Assembly: GCA_028023455.1 (NCBI GenBank)
Contig: JAQFVV010013092.1
Coordinates: 186,001-250,000, forward strand
Direction of reading: 5' to 3'
From: Epiperipatus broadwayi
Taxonomy: Eukaryota; Onychophora; Udeonychophora; Euonychophora; Peripatidae
DNA: 64,000 nucleotides
Part shown: positions 1 through 11,720 of the stretch, in pieces
Numbering within the stretch: position 1 is the stretch's first letter
How the letters are laid out: the number at the start of each line of letters is the position of its first letter
Notes under the pieces: model-generated
Seen by the model: only the letters and a program-made list of their open reading frames with translations
Told to the model about the DNA's origin: nothing
The model's database searches: none
Made by a program: the position numbers and the translations under genes

Positions 1-448
1 GTCCATAAGCAATGCAATGCTACAGCATCTACAGAAAAAAATTAGTTATTAAATTTATGTTTGAAAATATCAATAATATAACAATCATTCAATATTTTTT
101 ATAATTATTATGTAAGTACAACTAATAAAATTGTTTTTAAAAAGAATTATTTTAAGTGATGTTTGAAACTTTATTCAAACACTGCTTGTTATGGCAGTTC
201 CAGAAATGACATATTTTGTGAATTTCAGCAAGTTTCACCAAGATTTGTTTACTTTTATCAGAATGCATAACTAGCATCATTGGAACTGATCACTGCCACA
301 GCATCAATACTTATTTTAATGTGAAAAGCTTATCTATTTTGGTTTGACTCCAGAGTGAAAAATTTTTTATTGTTTTCATTTAGGATAAATAATAAAATGT
401 TTTTTTTTACTTGTAATTAACATTTACAAATTAACATATAATATATAG
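1..448. other. AT-rich sequence, nothing recognised
   Basis: I see no coding signature, repeat-family match or structured element in this stretch before the first family B copy. Confidence 0.5.
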
Positions 449-845
449 GGTATATGAGCACAGACTTTCACACAGCCCACCACTCTCCACTCCATCTCAT
501 AACACTGATGACAAGAATCTCGGCCTCAGGGTGGCCTTTGAGCATTCCATCATCAGATTTTCAATTGGATGGATGGTTGAAGGGTTGGGGTGTGGAGTGG
601 ATTGGGTTGGCTGTCTTGATATATGTCTGAGCACTTATGGCATATGTGTGTAGAGGTGGTGGTCTGGACCAGCTGATGATTGCTGGTTTGGCATGAAATG
701 CTTATATTGGTGATTATTTATCTTTTCAACATGTGTGTGTTCAGGTGTATCAGTGTTATGAGATGGAGTGGAGAGTGGTGAGCTGAGTGAAAGTCTGTGC
801 TCATATACCTTATATATTACATACATAGACATAGGTATATAATAA
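449..845 (+). mobile_element. Foldback family B, copy B1
   Basis: The copy opens with 'gggtatatgagcacagactttcac' like sequence and closes with its inverted version near 782-815, so the ends can fold back. The right arm (about 532-845) holds the conserved family B block: a 'catcatcagattttcaattgg' motif, a block ending in the hammerhead-like core at 668-711, and a terminal 'ataggtatataataagcctg'. The left arm is truncated and lacks a ribozyme. The apparent minus-strand open frame here is only the antisense of the repeat. Family B has at least eight copies in this window. Confidence 0.75.
668..711 (+). ncRNA. Hammerhead ribozyme-like motif (family B1)
   Basis: Stem I ACCAG/UUGGU flanks CUGAUGA at 673-679. 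Stem II is UGCU-GGUUU-GGCA, then GAAA at 695-698, and stem III is A-U-G with U-A-U around a 2-base loop. The predicted cleavage site follows A706. Compared with copy B4, the changes A-to-G in stem I, stem II and stem III all preserve pairing as G-U wobbles. Outer stem I pairs GGUGGUC with GAUUAUU. The 10.1/11.1 position is U-U, which is unusual. Confidence 0.6.
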
Positions 846-966
846 GCCTGTGTTCCAGTTATTAAATTAACATATAACTATTTATTACAAAAAAGAATAT
901 TAACAAAATAATAAAAGAAATATTATTTTAAATATTTATCATAATGGTGTTAGTGTTGCATATATT

Positions 967-1641
967 AAAACAGGCAAAACTCACTATACGTATTGCCACA
1001 CCCAGCAAGCTAGAGTAATCAATGGATGCTAGAAGGCTTGAGCATAAAATCCCCATCTAGTGCCTACTCATCCAACATCCCCAGACTAGTTTCTGGCTTG
1101 TGGCCTTCGTTAGTGAGGTGCCTTGGATCTGAGAGCACTACACCTAGATCTTAGAATCTAATTCAAACCTCTAGCAGCCACCTTTTATCTCTACTTAACT
1201 ACAAAACTATGAGTCTTAAGTTGAAAACACCTTAATATTTTCAATCCAAGCTCATTAGCTTATATAATCATATAGGTCCGAACTCAGTTCAGTATCCACA
1301 CATTTTGGTATCTTTGGTTCTTTAATAACCATAGCCACCACTACCCTATTAGGCAGGATTGGTTTTAACCCAATAAACATCACATGATCACCATTTGCAT
1401 TAGATCCTAAGATCTAGGTGCAGTGCACTCAGATCCAAGGCTCCTCACTGATGAAGGCCACAAGCCAGAAACTAGTCTGGGGGATATTGAATGAGTAGGC
1501 ACTAGATGAGGATTTTATGCACAAGCCTTCTGGCATTCATTGATTAATCTAGCTTGCTGTGTGTGGCAATATGTATAGTGAGTTTTGCCTGTTTTAACAA
1601 TAGTTATAAGCAAGCATAAGAAATGGTGATCATGTGATGTT
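967..1641 (+). mobile_element. Foldback family A, copy A1
   Basis: Two inverted arms of about 190 bp face each other. The left arm runs from 'aacaggcaaaactcac' and the right arm ends 'gagttttgcctgtttt' plus 'catgtgatgtt'. Each arm carries the block 'ctcatccaa-atccccagactag' or its complement. The loop includes an outer-end motif 'acatcacatgatcacc' at about 1378-1395, so the copy looks assembled from a long left module and a short right module. The right arm bears an intact hammerhead-like core; the left arm equivalent (about 1105-1150, minus strand) has CUAACGA in place of CUGANGA and is dead. Confidence 0.8.
1442..1483 (+). ncRNA. Hammerhead ribozyme-like motif (family A1)
   Basis: Stem I UCCUCA/UGGGGG, CUGAUGA at 1448-1454, stem II GGC-CACAA-GCC flanked by an A-A mismatch, GAAA at 1468-1471, minimal stem III C-UA-G, and the site GUC at 1475-1477. 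Beyond an internal loop (GGC opposite UA) stem I continues with AUCCAA/UUGGAU, although this copy has one extra G in the 3' strand. Confidence 0.6.
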
Positions 1642-2300
1642 GCATAAATATAAATTGTATTTTCCCAATTGCCATTACATAAAAAAAATTGAAATAAAAA
1701 GTAAAGGTCACTCTATCCAGACGCTAATATATATCAAACAGCAACTAGTAAAAATAGAAAATCCGTTAGATCTTTTAACAATAATTGGTATGGAAAAATA
1801 AAATGGTTGTGTGGTTGTGAAATTAGAAATACTCTGTTTTGATTTCCTTGCTATTTTTTGGTGGTAATATTGTAATAAAGCATCCCCCCCTGCTTAAAAA
1901 TTTTATGATCCATCACTGTATTTAATCCCTTGGTGTAAACAAAAATCCTGCTAAAAATATAAGTAAACATTAATTTTATTTTCTATAATTTTTAAAACAA
2001 CTTTCTATATACTTTTTTTTAAAATTTTATTTGTATAAACTGATTTATTGATTGTAAAAGGTTAAAGGTCATATCTAATGTCTTGATTTGATCACAGAAG
2101 TTTTTGAATAGTAGATATTCAGATTAATTATATTTCAACTGTATATTGTTTAAGTAAACTAAATTAAATAATCAAGTGACAAGTTCAAGCGTTGGCCATG
2201 ACAGAACTATTCATTCCAGGAACCTTGGACCTCGAGTTCCAGAATATGCCCCTTTACCACTGCTCCAAATATATAATGCATGTCTTTAATAACAATTTTC
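1642..2300. other. Unassigned, with a possible SINE relic
   Basis: Most of this is featureless AT-rich DNA. Around 2215-2275 the text 'aaccttggacctcgagttcc' resembles similar phrases at 6745 and 62895, which suggests an old dispersed repeat, possibly tRNA-derived. I cannot define its ends. Confidence 0.3.
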
Positions 2301-2304
2301 AAAT

Positions 2305-2505
2305 TCACATGATCACTATCTCTTATACTACCACATAGTTGTTTATAAACAAAGAAAAACTCTCCATACAGTCACTAGTCTGGGGATATTGGATGAGTAG
2401 GCATTAGATAGGGATTTTATGCACAAGCCTTCTAGCATTCATTGATTACTCTGGTTGGCACAGGGTGGCACTATTGTATGGAGAGTTTTGCTTTGTTTAT
2501 AAATT
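2305..2505 (+). mobile_element. Foldback family A, copy A2 (core deleted)
   Basis: The outer end 'cacatgatcact' and 'aaaactctccatacag' of the left side are joined directly to 'cactagtctggggatattgg' of the right arm, which ends in 'gagagttttgc'. The deletion removed both the loop and the 5' part of the hammerhead core (the CUGAUGA half), leaving only the cleavage-site side. Confidence 0.7.
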
Positions 2506-3060
2506 TTCAAATTCATTTTTAAATGAATTGGAAATAGTTTTGAATATTCAATAAAAATGTTAATAATTTGTTTTTTAAAAAGAAATTCTCAAATTTTTGA
2601 AGGTGATTAATTGATTTTGGTGAGTTTTTAGCTTAACCAAAACAGTAGGCAGACCTGAAAAACAACCTTTTGCAATAAAAGTCAAACTTGTGGAGAAAGA
2701 AAACTTAATATGTCCTGTTCAGAATTGAAGAAAGTGTTAATAATCTTAAAACTAAGTAATGTCTAATCAGAAAATGTAAAAATGAAAGTACTTTCAATGA
2801 TTTTTTTATAAAATAGCCTATTTGGTTAGAGAATTGCCTTCAATTGAGTATTCATGTATCTAAAAGATCACTGGTTCAATTCTAATGCAAGTATTGTGAC
2901 TAATCAGGCCAACAATACTCTAAGAAAATACGAGAATAATGTCACTTTTAAATCTGTGCTATATACTAATGTGTAATAAAAGCAGTTTAAATAAAGTTCG
3001 AATTTCTTTAAAAACATTTAACAATTAATTAAAGATGGTGTGAAATAACTAACATATAAT
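2506..3060. other. Unassigned, with tRNA-like relic near 2815-2905
   Basis: Sequence near 2815-2885 has a box A-like 'tttggttagagaattgcc' and a box B-like 'ctggttcaattct' about 45 bases apart, as in a tRNA-derived SINE head. No A tail or second good copy was identified, so this is a weak call. The rest shows nothing. Confidence 0.25.
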
Positions 3061-3064
3061 TACC

Positions 3065-3585
3065 AATAAAATGAATGAAATTAATCATAGAATTAAACTT
3101 AGATGGAATGTTTTTAATAAAAAATAATGTTAAAAAATATTCCCATGTGTTTGACAAGAAAGGTTTTTAATAAATCTGAGTTCTTATTTATAAATCGGAG
3201 ATTAGGATACTTAACAGAAGGGCAATATGAAACTTTCAATCACTCCAAGCGATATTAGGAGTAATAAGAAGGGATCAAAAACAAAATATGTGGCTGAAAG
3301 AATAAACAGGTATTACAGCATTGAAAAGATCAAAATACTGATATGAAACTGAACTAGACATTTTATTAACAGAGAATGACATATAGATAGTTGAAATGTT
3401 AAATGGACTGTCAAAAGACTTTAAAAACCTAGAAAGAAACCTCATGTGGGATAAATGGATAAAAAGAAGTTTGCAGATGTAATGGGGAGAGATATAAGAG
3501 AGAAACTGGATTAAACATGGAGTGATCTTCATTTTGTATTGGATCAATAATGATTAAATATTATGATGATGATGATCAAAATGTC
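3065..3585 (+). pseudogene. LINE-1x RT 3' fragment, decayed
   Basis: This aligns by eye with the 3' half of the better copy at 25.2-26.1 kb: 'gaaattaatcatagaattaaactt' is shared, as are the segments for the CLKKN-IFNK region, the RRDQK region and the GEIF-LPWI ending. It ends like that copy in short ATGATG repeats (about 3562-3576). Multiple deletions and stops mean there is no usable frame. The minus-strand open frame over the same bases is a shadow. Confidence 0.7.
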
Positions 3586-4364
3586 ATCACCACAAACTTT
3601 CAGATAAACCTCTATATAGAACAAATATCAATATTAAAAGCTATTATATAATAAATAAATATTGTGATTGATTAATAAAAAAAATCTACAGTATTCTAAC
3701 TGTAATTTTATAGAATTAAAAAAAAAAAAAACTTAAAAAAAAGCTATTTTAATAAACAGATCACTACAGGGCACATGCCTCTCCAAAACCCATATATAAA
3801 ACTATCCACAATGCTTTCCAATTGTGGGATAGTGGGGGGTTTGAACAATTTTTCATTCTTTTATTCTCTAGCTATGAATATCTAGATATCCATTTGTTAA
3901 CCAATATTATATGGATAGTTGGATTGATTATAGGCCAACTACTTGAGAGAATAATCTTAAAGCCCTTGAAAATATTTTCACTCAGCCCAGATTCAAACCT
4001 TAAATTATGGCAATAGCAGATGGATTTGCAATCTCTATACTATATAAGTTGATATAATTATTGCAAAATTCATTTCATTCTTTATTTTTGTTATTTTACT
4101 TTTTTAAGAAGTTAGAATCTTTACACAATACTTGTTTCATGAGTGAATTCAGATGATAATCAGTTGTGACTTTATATATATTAAGTTTCCTTGTGTAGTA
4201 TTCTTAATTGTTGTGAACTTATAAATAATTAAGTTTATGTACTCAAATGCAGGCTTATAAATAGGTAGCTTTCTTTTACTTAGTTTAAAAAAAAATAATA
4301 ATTTAATATATATGAATGAAAAACATGTTTTAAATTATAAAAATTTAACTCTTTAGAATTAAAG
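3586..4364. other. Unassigned AT-rich sequence
   Basis: There is a poly-A run at about 3717-3731, and otherwise nothing I can assign. The short open frame at 3822-4016 has no recognisable motif. Confidence 0.4.
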
Positions 4365-4830
4365 CAGTAGCCAAATTTTTCTCCACAACAGTGCTACCTA
4401 GTGCCAGCTTTAGTAATCAACAGATACTAGATAGCAGTGCTTTATAATCTTTTCCCATCCAATATCCCAAGACTAGATTCTAATAACATTCATCAATGAG
4501 GAATCCTGGATCAAGTAACAGTGCACCTAGATCTTTAGATCTAATACACCCTTTCTCCAACACTCACCTTTTATCTATTTTATAACTATAAAGTTATCAG
4601 CCCAACCTGAAAAACGCACAACTGTTTTCAATCCATGATAATTTGCATGAATAGTCATACAGATCTAAAGCCAGGTGTATCTATATATTTTGGTGTCTTT
4701 GGTTTTTTAATAGCCATTGACAACTTTATCTTTTAGAACTATTTAGGAATTATAAGGAATCATCATTCGACATCTATTGATTACTAATGATTACATGGCA
4801 CTATTGTTGGGAAAATTTGCTTCTTTTAAT
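4365..4830 (+). mobile_element. Foldback family A, copy A3 (old, diverged)
   Basis: Recognisable blocks in family order are 'taatcaacagata', 'catccaatatcccaagactag', 'ggatcaagtaacagtgcacctagatc', 'caccttttatct', 'tcatacagatctaaagccag', 'ttggtgtctttggtt' and a short right end near 4770-4825. The left-arm hammerhead equivalent (4470-4510, minus) reads UUGAUGA then GAAU, so it is inactive. This is the most diverged copy. Confidence 0.65.
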
Positions 4831-6905
4831 ATTTTGTGTAAGCATTAAAATAGCATTGTGTTAATGGTTTAATACTATATGGAATTGATAAAAAAAAATT
4901 AATGGTGCATGGTACAGAAAGTTGTTTGTGACAGGTTTTTTATTATTAAGTTTATCAGTGTGGTAATATTTTTCTTTTCAATTTTTTAGCATTTTCATGA
5001 ACTTAAATTGAAACTGAAATGGTTGGTGTTCATAGTTGGTAAATAATGTTAGCATTTATTTCCATATCAGGGAATAATATTAACTTCTATATCTGAGTTT
5101 TTTTATTTATTAAATGTTTTAAATTAACACACAATACAAAAATGTTTTAATACTTCAAATTACTTTATGGTTTATATCTTTCAAATTAGAAAGCAGTAAT
5201 AATTCCTACAAACTCCATCAAGAGTAAGAACAATATGCTTAGAAAGAGACAATAGGAAAAGAAAGTACAAAGAGGCTTGGGCAAATGCAAAGAATCCACA
5301 TTCCACAAATAAAAAGAATTCATGTATTCCATTGTCTAAAAAATGGAATATCTAAGTCTTATTTGCATACTGTGTTTCATTTGCATATTACTTCATATCA
5401 GTTATATAAGGTTACCCATTACTGCATAACTTTATTTAAATACTATGATTCTGATGGTGCTTTGTCAAAAGCTATCTCAGTGCAATTAATTACTTTATGT
5501 TTATTAATTTTTTTTTTTTTAATATCTTTGGTTTTAAACACCTTTATATTTATTTTGGAGGATTATTTTTGAAATTGATATTTCAAATTGATGTTTAGAG
5601 GTTGAGATTGATCGAGAAATATAGTTATGTTTTATGAGTTGAAAAAAATTATTCACTATTACACATTTTGTTTCAATTGTCCCATTTACCAATTTTTAAA
5701 GTACAAGTCATAGTGGATTATACTACTACATATCCATCAAAGTTTGACTAAAACCAGCAGTGTTTAACAATATACCTGTTAATTAACAAGTGATAAATGG
5801 TTGAAAAATCTTTTAATTAAAAAAAAAGATAATGGAGGAAATGAGTCTTTTAATTTTTAAATAAAATATTCAGTGAATGAAAAATGATTGAAATGAATAA
5901 AATGAATAATTAAAAGACTACATTGCAGAGAGATTTCATAAAAAGTTTAAGATATGGAAATTCCAGAATTAGAATGGCTCCAAAGATTTTATGCTACAGA
6001 ATTTTACACTCTCCCAATGAACTAAGTTATATCAGATATCTCAATGATTTATATATCCATAGAAGATACAGAAGGAGGAAGAAAAAATTATATCACTATT
6101 AAAACACTAAAAAGATAATATATTATAGCACTGATACAGCAAGATATAATCATGTGCCATGGTAGTAATATAGTACCCCAAGAGGATTACAAAAGATATG
6201 TACTTTGAAAAATGTATTCAAATTTGAAATTGAAAGGAAAAGCACTTTTTAACTGTGTGGGATAAAGTATTTAAAGATTTTGACACAGAATAAGCTAAAC
6301 TATGGGGACTAATAAACTGTTTTGATAAGAGATCACTCTTGCATTATTACAATCATGTTTCTTTTTAAAATCTGTATTACATTTATCATATCATCTAGTC
6401 TTACCTTCCAAGCATATTTCTTTAGTCACCAATTTTGATTACCTGCATTGGTTGTCTAGCTTCAGTCAGACTAACTGAAAAAAATCCACTTTTGTTTGGG
6501 AAATTCTCACCAGTGTGGGGGAAAAGGTCAAATTGGAATGGAAGCAAGAACATGTAAATGCACTGAACCCTACTGCATCATAAGACTATAGTTTTTAAAT
6601 GTGTTTTGCTTAAAGATATTGCAATGAACGTTACAATGCTTTTCATTATAAAAATATAACTAATCAAATGTTTTATTCCTTAGGGAGTTGCATGAGAAAT
6701 ACAAGCACTGGGAGTGATAAAGAAGACTTGAAATCTAAGGACCTTGAACCCAAAATTCTGCCATTCTGCCCCTGCATTAAATCATGTAGCTCAGAACTTT
6801 ACATTAAGAAAGATTAAAACAAAATTTTATATTTGAATACATAGAAATTTATTTCTCATCTAATTATATAACGCTAGAGTATTTTATTATATAAAACTTT
6901 ATAAT
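4831..6905. other. Unassigned AT-rich sequence
   Basis: I found no exon-like frame, inverted repeat or family match over most of this interval. 'ggaccttgaacccaaaattctg' near 6739-6761 is similar to the old repeat phrase near 2225 and 62895. Confidence 0.4.
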
Positions 6906-6908
6906 ATT

Positions 6909-7034
6909 AGTATCATCTATATTCTTTATTATTTTATACAATGTTTTTTTACAATCCACTATTGACAGTTTCAATTGCACCATCAATCTTCTTCAGAACA
7001 TCTACTTATAAAGAATATAGATGATATTAATATT
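6909..7034. repeat. Small foldback element with ribozyme-like core
   Basis: Inverted arms of about 20 bp ('atcatctatattctttat' and its complement) enclose about 80 bases. On the minus strand the loop reads CUGAAGA, then a hairpin GAUUG-AUGGUG-CAAUU, then GAAAC-U-GUC. Adjacent bases can give only a 4-bp stem I (UGUU/AAUA). It resembles the arms of the foldback at 21.04-21.29 kb, which share 'acagtttcaa-tgc'. Confidence 0.5.
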
Positions 7035-7040
7035 ATATGG

Positions 7041-8470
7041 ATTTGGCAATGCAATAAGAAAGATATAACTTTGTTGTATTGTTTTTAAATATCCCAATTA
7101 GAATTGTGTTTTTTAGAAGTTATAGCTTTTTATAAATACTTTTTAAATTTATTTTCTATTTATTTATTTTTCTTAATGTCACTATTGATATACTGTTCTT
7201 ATATATAAAAGCTCATGTCAGCATGGGTGCTCCTATAATAACAATTATTAATTAATTGCCAAAAAAACATTCTAGTTACTCTCATTTCTATTATTAACAA
7301 TTTTATAGCAAGTGCATCTTTAAAAAAATATCTTATTTCCACACATAAAATTTTATGGCCCATTAGTCATACATATTTGAAATGTTTAATTTAAAAACAT
7401 TCCTGTAAGGTTACACCAATAAATATTTTTAAAAAGTCTTAAAATTTAATTTGTTTTGTGAGTGTGTGTTATTGGATAGAACTTATGTTTGTCCAAACAC
7501 ATATATAATCTATTTTTAAAAAATAAGCAAATAGTTTAAATCGTATTTAAATATTTATTTTAAATATATGTGTATATTACATTGTTTCAGGTCATAACAA
7601 TTTTGGGGGCATGAAGAGTATTATACCTCTATTTGGGTTAGTTTATATATTAATACATAAACAAAAACATAGATTAACTCTATTTTAAAATTCCAAAAAA
7701 TTATTTAAACATCTCCCTTCAAAGCTTTATGACTCATATTCATTCCTTCAGTTCGTGCAGCCATATTTGGGTTATTTTCCTTCTGCTGTACACAGTGCAC
7801 CTTTTGCCTTGGGAATAATCCTAGATGCCACCCATCTATTTTTGCAAACAAACTACAACAATTGAGAGCATGGGGTACCAAAAATCCCCCCTCTGAAATT
7901 TTTACTGCCACTTGGTGACTACTTAGTTAATCAACAAGCCAAACAGTAACAAACAAAATATACAAACAGCAAATAGAAAATATGTGGATTCAAAGGACCT
8001 CACAAGACCATCTCACCCACTGATCTCAAAAGAACTTTGAATGTGCAACAAATGGACAATAAGTTGTTGCCATGCTCCCAAATGTTATTTATTTTGCTTG
8101 TAACTTATGTAGCCTTTTAGAGTTTTCAATAAAGATTATTTTTGAAACAATAAAAATAATAACAACAACAGCAATAATAATAATAAATAATAATTCAATT
8201 CAATTTTAAGTGCAAAACAACAATCAATAGTCAATTACAGAATGCACATTAAAATAATAATTATAGGAAAATCTTATAATTGAACAAAACGATGCAGCAG
8301 TAGGAAGAAAAATTAAAAAAATGTTTTAAAAGTCACAACAAGTAGTTTGGACAATGATATCATAAATTATATTTTAGTTTTAGGATACTGCAAAATTGAT
8401 TAAAATCAAAATACAGTATATTATGTGCTGACTATATGAATTATGGGTGAAACCTAAGTGCATAGAGATC
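7041..8470. other. Unassigned sequence with short AAT/AAC microsatellite
   Basis: An imperfect trinucleotide run lies at about 8150-8195. A minus-strand frame at 7705-7911 encodes about 68 residues with no motif I recognise and no matching flanking exon. Confidence 0.35.
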
Positions 8471-8479
8471 TATATAATC

Positions 8480-9540
8480 TAACATAATATTAAGAAGGAT
8501 TGGAGAATATGTTTGAAAGTAAATCTGAGGTAATTGTAAATTTGGATATGATGTTGTATAAATAGGAAATGTCTGTGATTTTTCTTCTTTACATCAATGC
8601 AATGTTAAAACTGTCAGGAAAATGATTATATTTAGAGTATTTGGCAAATACAGACTGGATTTTTTTAATATTTTTTTTAGTGTGAGGGTTCCAGATAAAG
8701 GCCTCAAATTCTGAGATCAGGAGAGTCAATAAGAGAAAAAGTTTATATTTTGTTGACTGACAAAATATTTTACCTTATCTATATATGATGTCCATTATTT
8801 TAAAAGCCCTATTCAATATGATATTAATGTGAAGGTGGAGGGAGGCATTACTGAAATCAAAACAACTAGAAAAGAAAGTGATTTGTTATTTTCAACTTCC
8901 ATAGTAAGCTTAATATTAGAATGTCAATCATTAAGAAAAACAAAAAGAGAGTTCAAAGCATCAACACCACGAGGCCATAACACAAATGTATCATTCACAT
9001 ATCTGAACCAAATAGAAGGTTTTTTAGTAGCTGCATTTAGTACTCAACTTTCAAAATTATTTATGAAGAGATCAACAATTACAGGTGACAATGGAGATAC
9101 CATAGAAAGTCCCTTAATTTGTTATACTTTTGAAAAATGTATTTTCAAGGCAATGTTTTGCTAATAAAATAATAAAATCAGACAAATTATTGTATTGAAT
9201 TATTATAGATAAAGCTTCTTCAACAGGAATATTAGTAATCATAGAAGAAATATCAAAACTAACCAATAAATCAGTTTTAATTAGTTTTAAGCTTTTATTT
9301 ACAGAAATAAAATGATCTGAATTCTTAATTCTGGATTGAATGTTATGGTTGTAAGCATTGGGCTAAATATCAAGCCAAAGCATGTGTGGGATAGCCTATA
9401 GCACATACAATAGGTCACAATGGTAACTCAGGTTTATGAATTTTAGGCGAACCATAAAATTTGGATATAATGAAGAGCCTTCTCTTGGAGAAATTTTTAT
9501 TTTTATATCCTCATCTATACTGGAACATTTTGTATGACAT
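8480..9540 (-). pseudogene. Penelope-like element reverse transcriptase, decayed
   Basis: Read on the minus strand, this gives a run of Penelope-type RT motifs in the right order across several frames. FYGSPKIHKPELPL is encoded near 9440-9480. LVSFDISSMITNIPVEEAL follows near 9212-9270. GLSMVSPLSPVIVDLF comes near 9072-9118, and WFRYVNDTFVLWPRG near 8970-9012. The catalytic YVDD-type box is therefore YVND, with its first Asp lost. A stretch like HSNIKLTMEVE follows near 8900, and the sequence then degenerates. Stops and frameshifts are numerous. No GIY-YIG endonuclease is visible downstream. The plus-strand open frame at 8829-9164 is a shadow of this relic. Known family role: Penelope RTs copy their own RNA, and some elements of the class carry hammerhead ribozymes. 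Confidence 0.8.
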
Positions 9541-11480
9541 TTTGTCTTTTTTTCTAATTACATCAGAGGATACATGTATACTTAGTAATATAAAATATAT
9601 TCAAATTAATTGTATCTAATTCCTTTTAATTTAATATAATGATTAAGTGTTCAAAATATAGATACATATATAAATTCACAAATATGCATTTTATAATATA
9701 AATATTATATAAATATTTTATTTAAAATTGCTCTTAATTAATTTGATATACTAAAAACAAAAAAAATTAAAACATTTATTTAGTTTAGAAACTCTGCTTC
9801 TTTGTTTAGGATAAATTTTGTTGTCAATTTTATAAGATACTTTTATCAAGTTGATGTCAGTGAAATACTTAATGGTTCTTGGGCATTTCTTAGTGTAACA
9901 GTTTTGGCAGAATAAATTTCAAACATGTTAATATAACTTCAGTAACTTGTCAGTAATATGCTTGAAAGGATAGTGTATTTTTTTATTTTAAAAAGCATAC
10001 ATTAAAAAAGTATTATTACTCAAATATTTAATATTATAGAAATTATTGTAAACATTTATACACATAAAGTTTGTCTGTGTCATTCTGTTTTGAAACATTA
10101 ATCATATGCATGCTTGTTGTCTATGGCATTGTCTACTGTTAATAGCTGGAATCCATTTTTAATACTTAGCAGCAGAAATTTTATTTAAAAAATAAATTTT
10201 TGTGATTTTTTTACTTTTAATTATAATACCTAGATATCAGCAGTTACTTTGGCTAATAAAAATGCCAGGAATTTATACAGGAATCCACTGGCTTGCCCCC
10301 ACCAATCTTTATTAGTTACAATTGTGTAATTGTATGCTGAACCTGGAGAATTGTACTCTTTAGTATGGCATCGGCAGTTTATTTGGCAAAGTAATAATTG
10401 TAGAATTTGGGTAGTTTTGTTCTATTGATAACAAGATTAAGTGGAATGCAATGCAGGTTGTATTCATATGATTTATTGAGATATAATTTTAATTATTTTG
10501 AGACTAATTAGAGAATATATATATATATATATTGTAATGGTATATGCCGTTATATTAATTTAAAATTATAATAAAAACAATTTTAAGTTCATCAATAAAA
10601 AAACTAAAAGCTAAAATTAAAGAATTGTTCAATGTACGTATATATATTCGCACAAATGCAAAACTTTAAAAATTATTTTCCTTTTAAAATATATATATAT
10701 TTGAACGTACTTTTTTATAAAAAAGTACAAGATCTAAAGATAAAATATTTATGTAAATGGAAATGATGTGCTTATTAATTATCGAAAAGCAAGCTAGCCC
10801 TTGGGGATCTTATATAAAAAATTCAGATGAAATATAGATAAGAGAACAAAAATAAATTAGATGTCCAATAGAAGCAGCAATGAAGACTTGGACCATAACA
10901 AAAAATTGTAACAGGAAACCATTGTTCAGTGAATCCGGACGATCGGTATAAAAGGAAAAATATTGAAATTAAGAACAGTTCCAGCTTGATTTTGTGAGAA
11001 GAGCAATAAGATGCACTTGTCACTCTCTCTCTCACTTATTTCAAATGAAATGACTGTAATTGAAACAGCTAAGATTACCTTCAGATAGACCGGTCTTCAA
11101 ATAAAGACTTTGTGGGAATTGACACCAGGAATCGGGAGCTCTTCTACTGTAAGATATAAATGGAAAAATTTTACTACAAGTAATTAAGAACTTTAAAGAT
11201 TTGACAAGCTAAACATATTTTTTTTAAAATGAACTCTAATCTGACTTTTCAAATCAATTATTAATGTTTAATTTTTATACATTTGAGTTTGCTAAAAATC
11301 ATTTCCATTTTTTTTATTATTAATATTTGTTGTATAAATTATTTAAATGCATTAAATTTAACTTGGGTATAGACACTTGCATAGATTCGTTAACGTTTAA
11401 TTATGTTTTTGTTTTCATATTTGATTAGAATATATAGACATTCGGTAAATAATGATACCTTATGGTGAGTATCTAAAATG
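9541..11480. other. Unassigned sequence with short AT microsatellites
   Basis: (AT)n runs occur near 10516-10532 and 10689-10700. The minus-strand frame at 10823-11035 has no recognisable motif. This stretch is noticeably free of the dispersed families that fill the rest of the window, so it could be older unique intergenic or intronic DNA. Confidence 0.4.
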
Positions 11481-11499
11481 TATTTATTCAGATGTCTTT

Positions 11500-11720
11500 T
11501 AAGTTATTGATGTCAATGCGGCATCTTATGTTGAATGCCATTGGGTTTCTTGTAAATTTCCCTCTGCAATTCCATCAATGACTTTATATTTTGATCGTTT
11601 ATGTTTATTTTGAGATGTTTTTGACCGTGTAAACTATGTAGCCGATTTATACTCAACATTATAAAACAAACTTTTATAAAATTCATCTATGTGAAATTAT
11701 ATAAATATTAAAATTAAGTC
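11500..11720 (+). repeat. Diverged repeat pair, member 1
   Basis: This shares with 14120-14300 a block of about 60 bases: 'ctatgtag', 'tttat-catactc-acac-t' and 'aaattcatctgtg'. The match includes gaps. The family is not identified. Confidence 0.45.

Noticed and set aside
8829-9164. Plus-strand 111-codon frame
   Set aside because: It is antisense to the Penelope-like RT motifs, which give a far more specific match on the minus strand.
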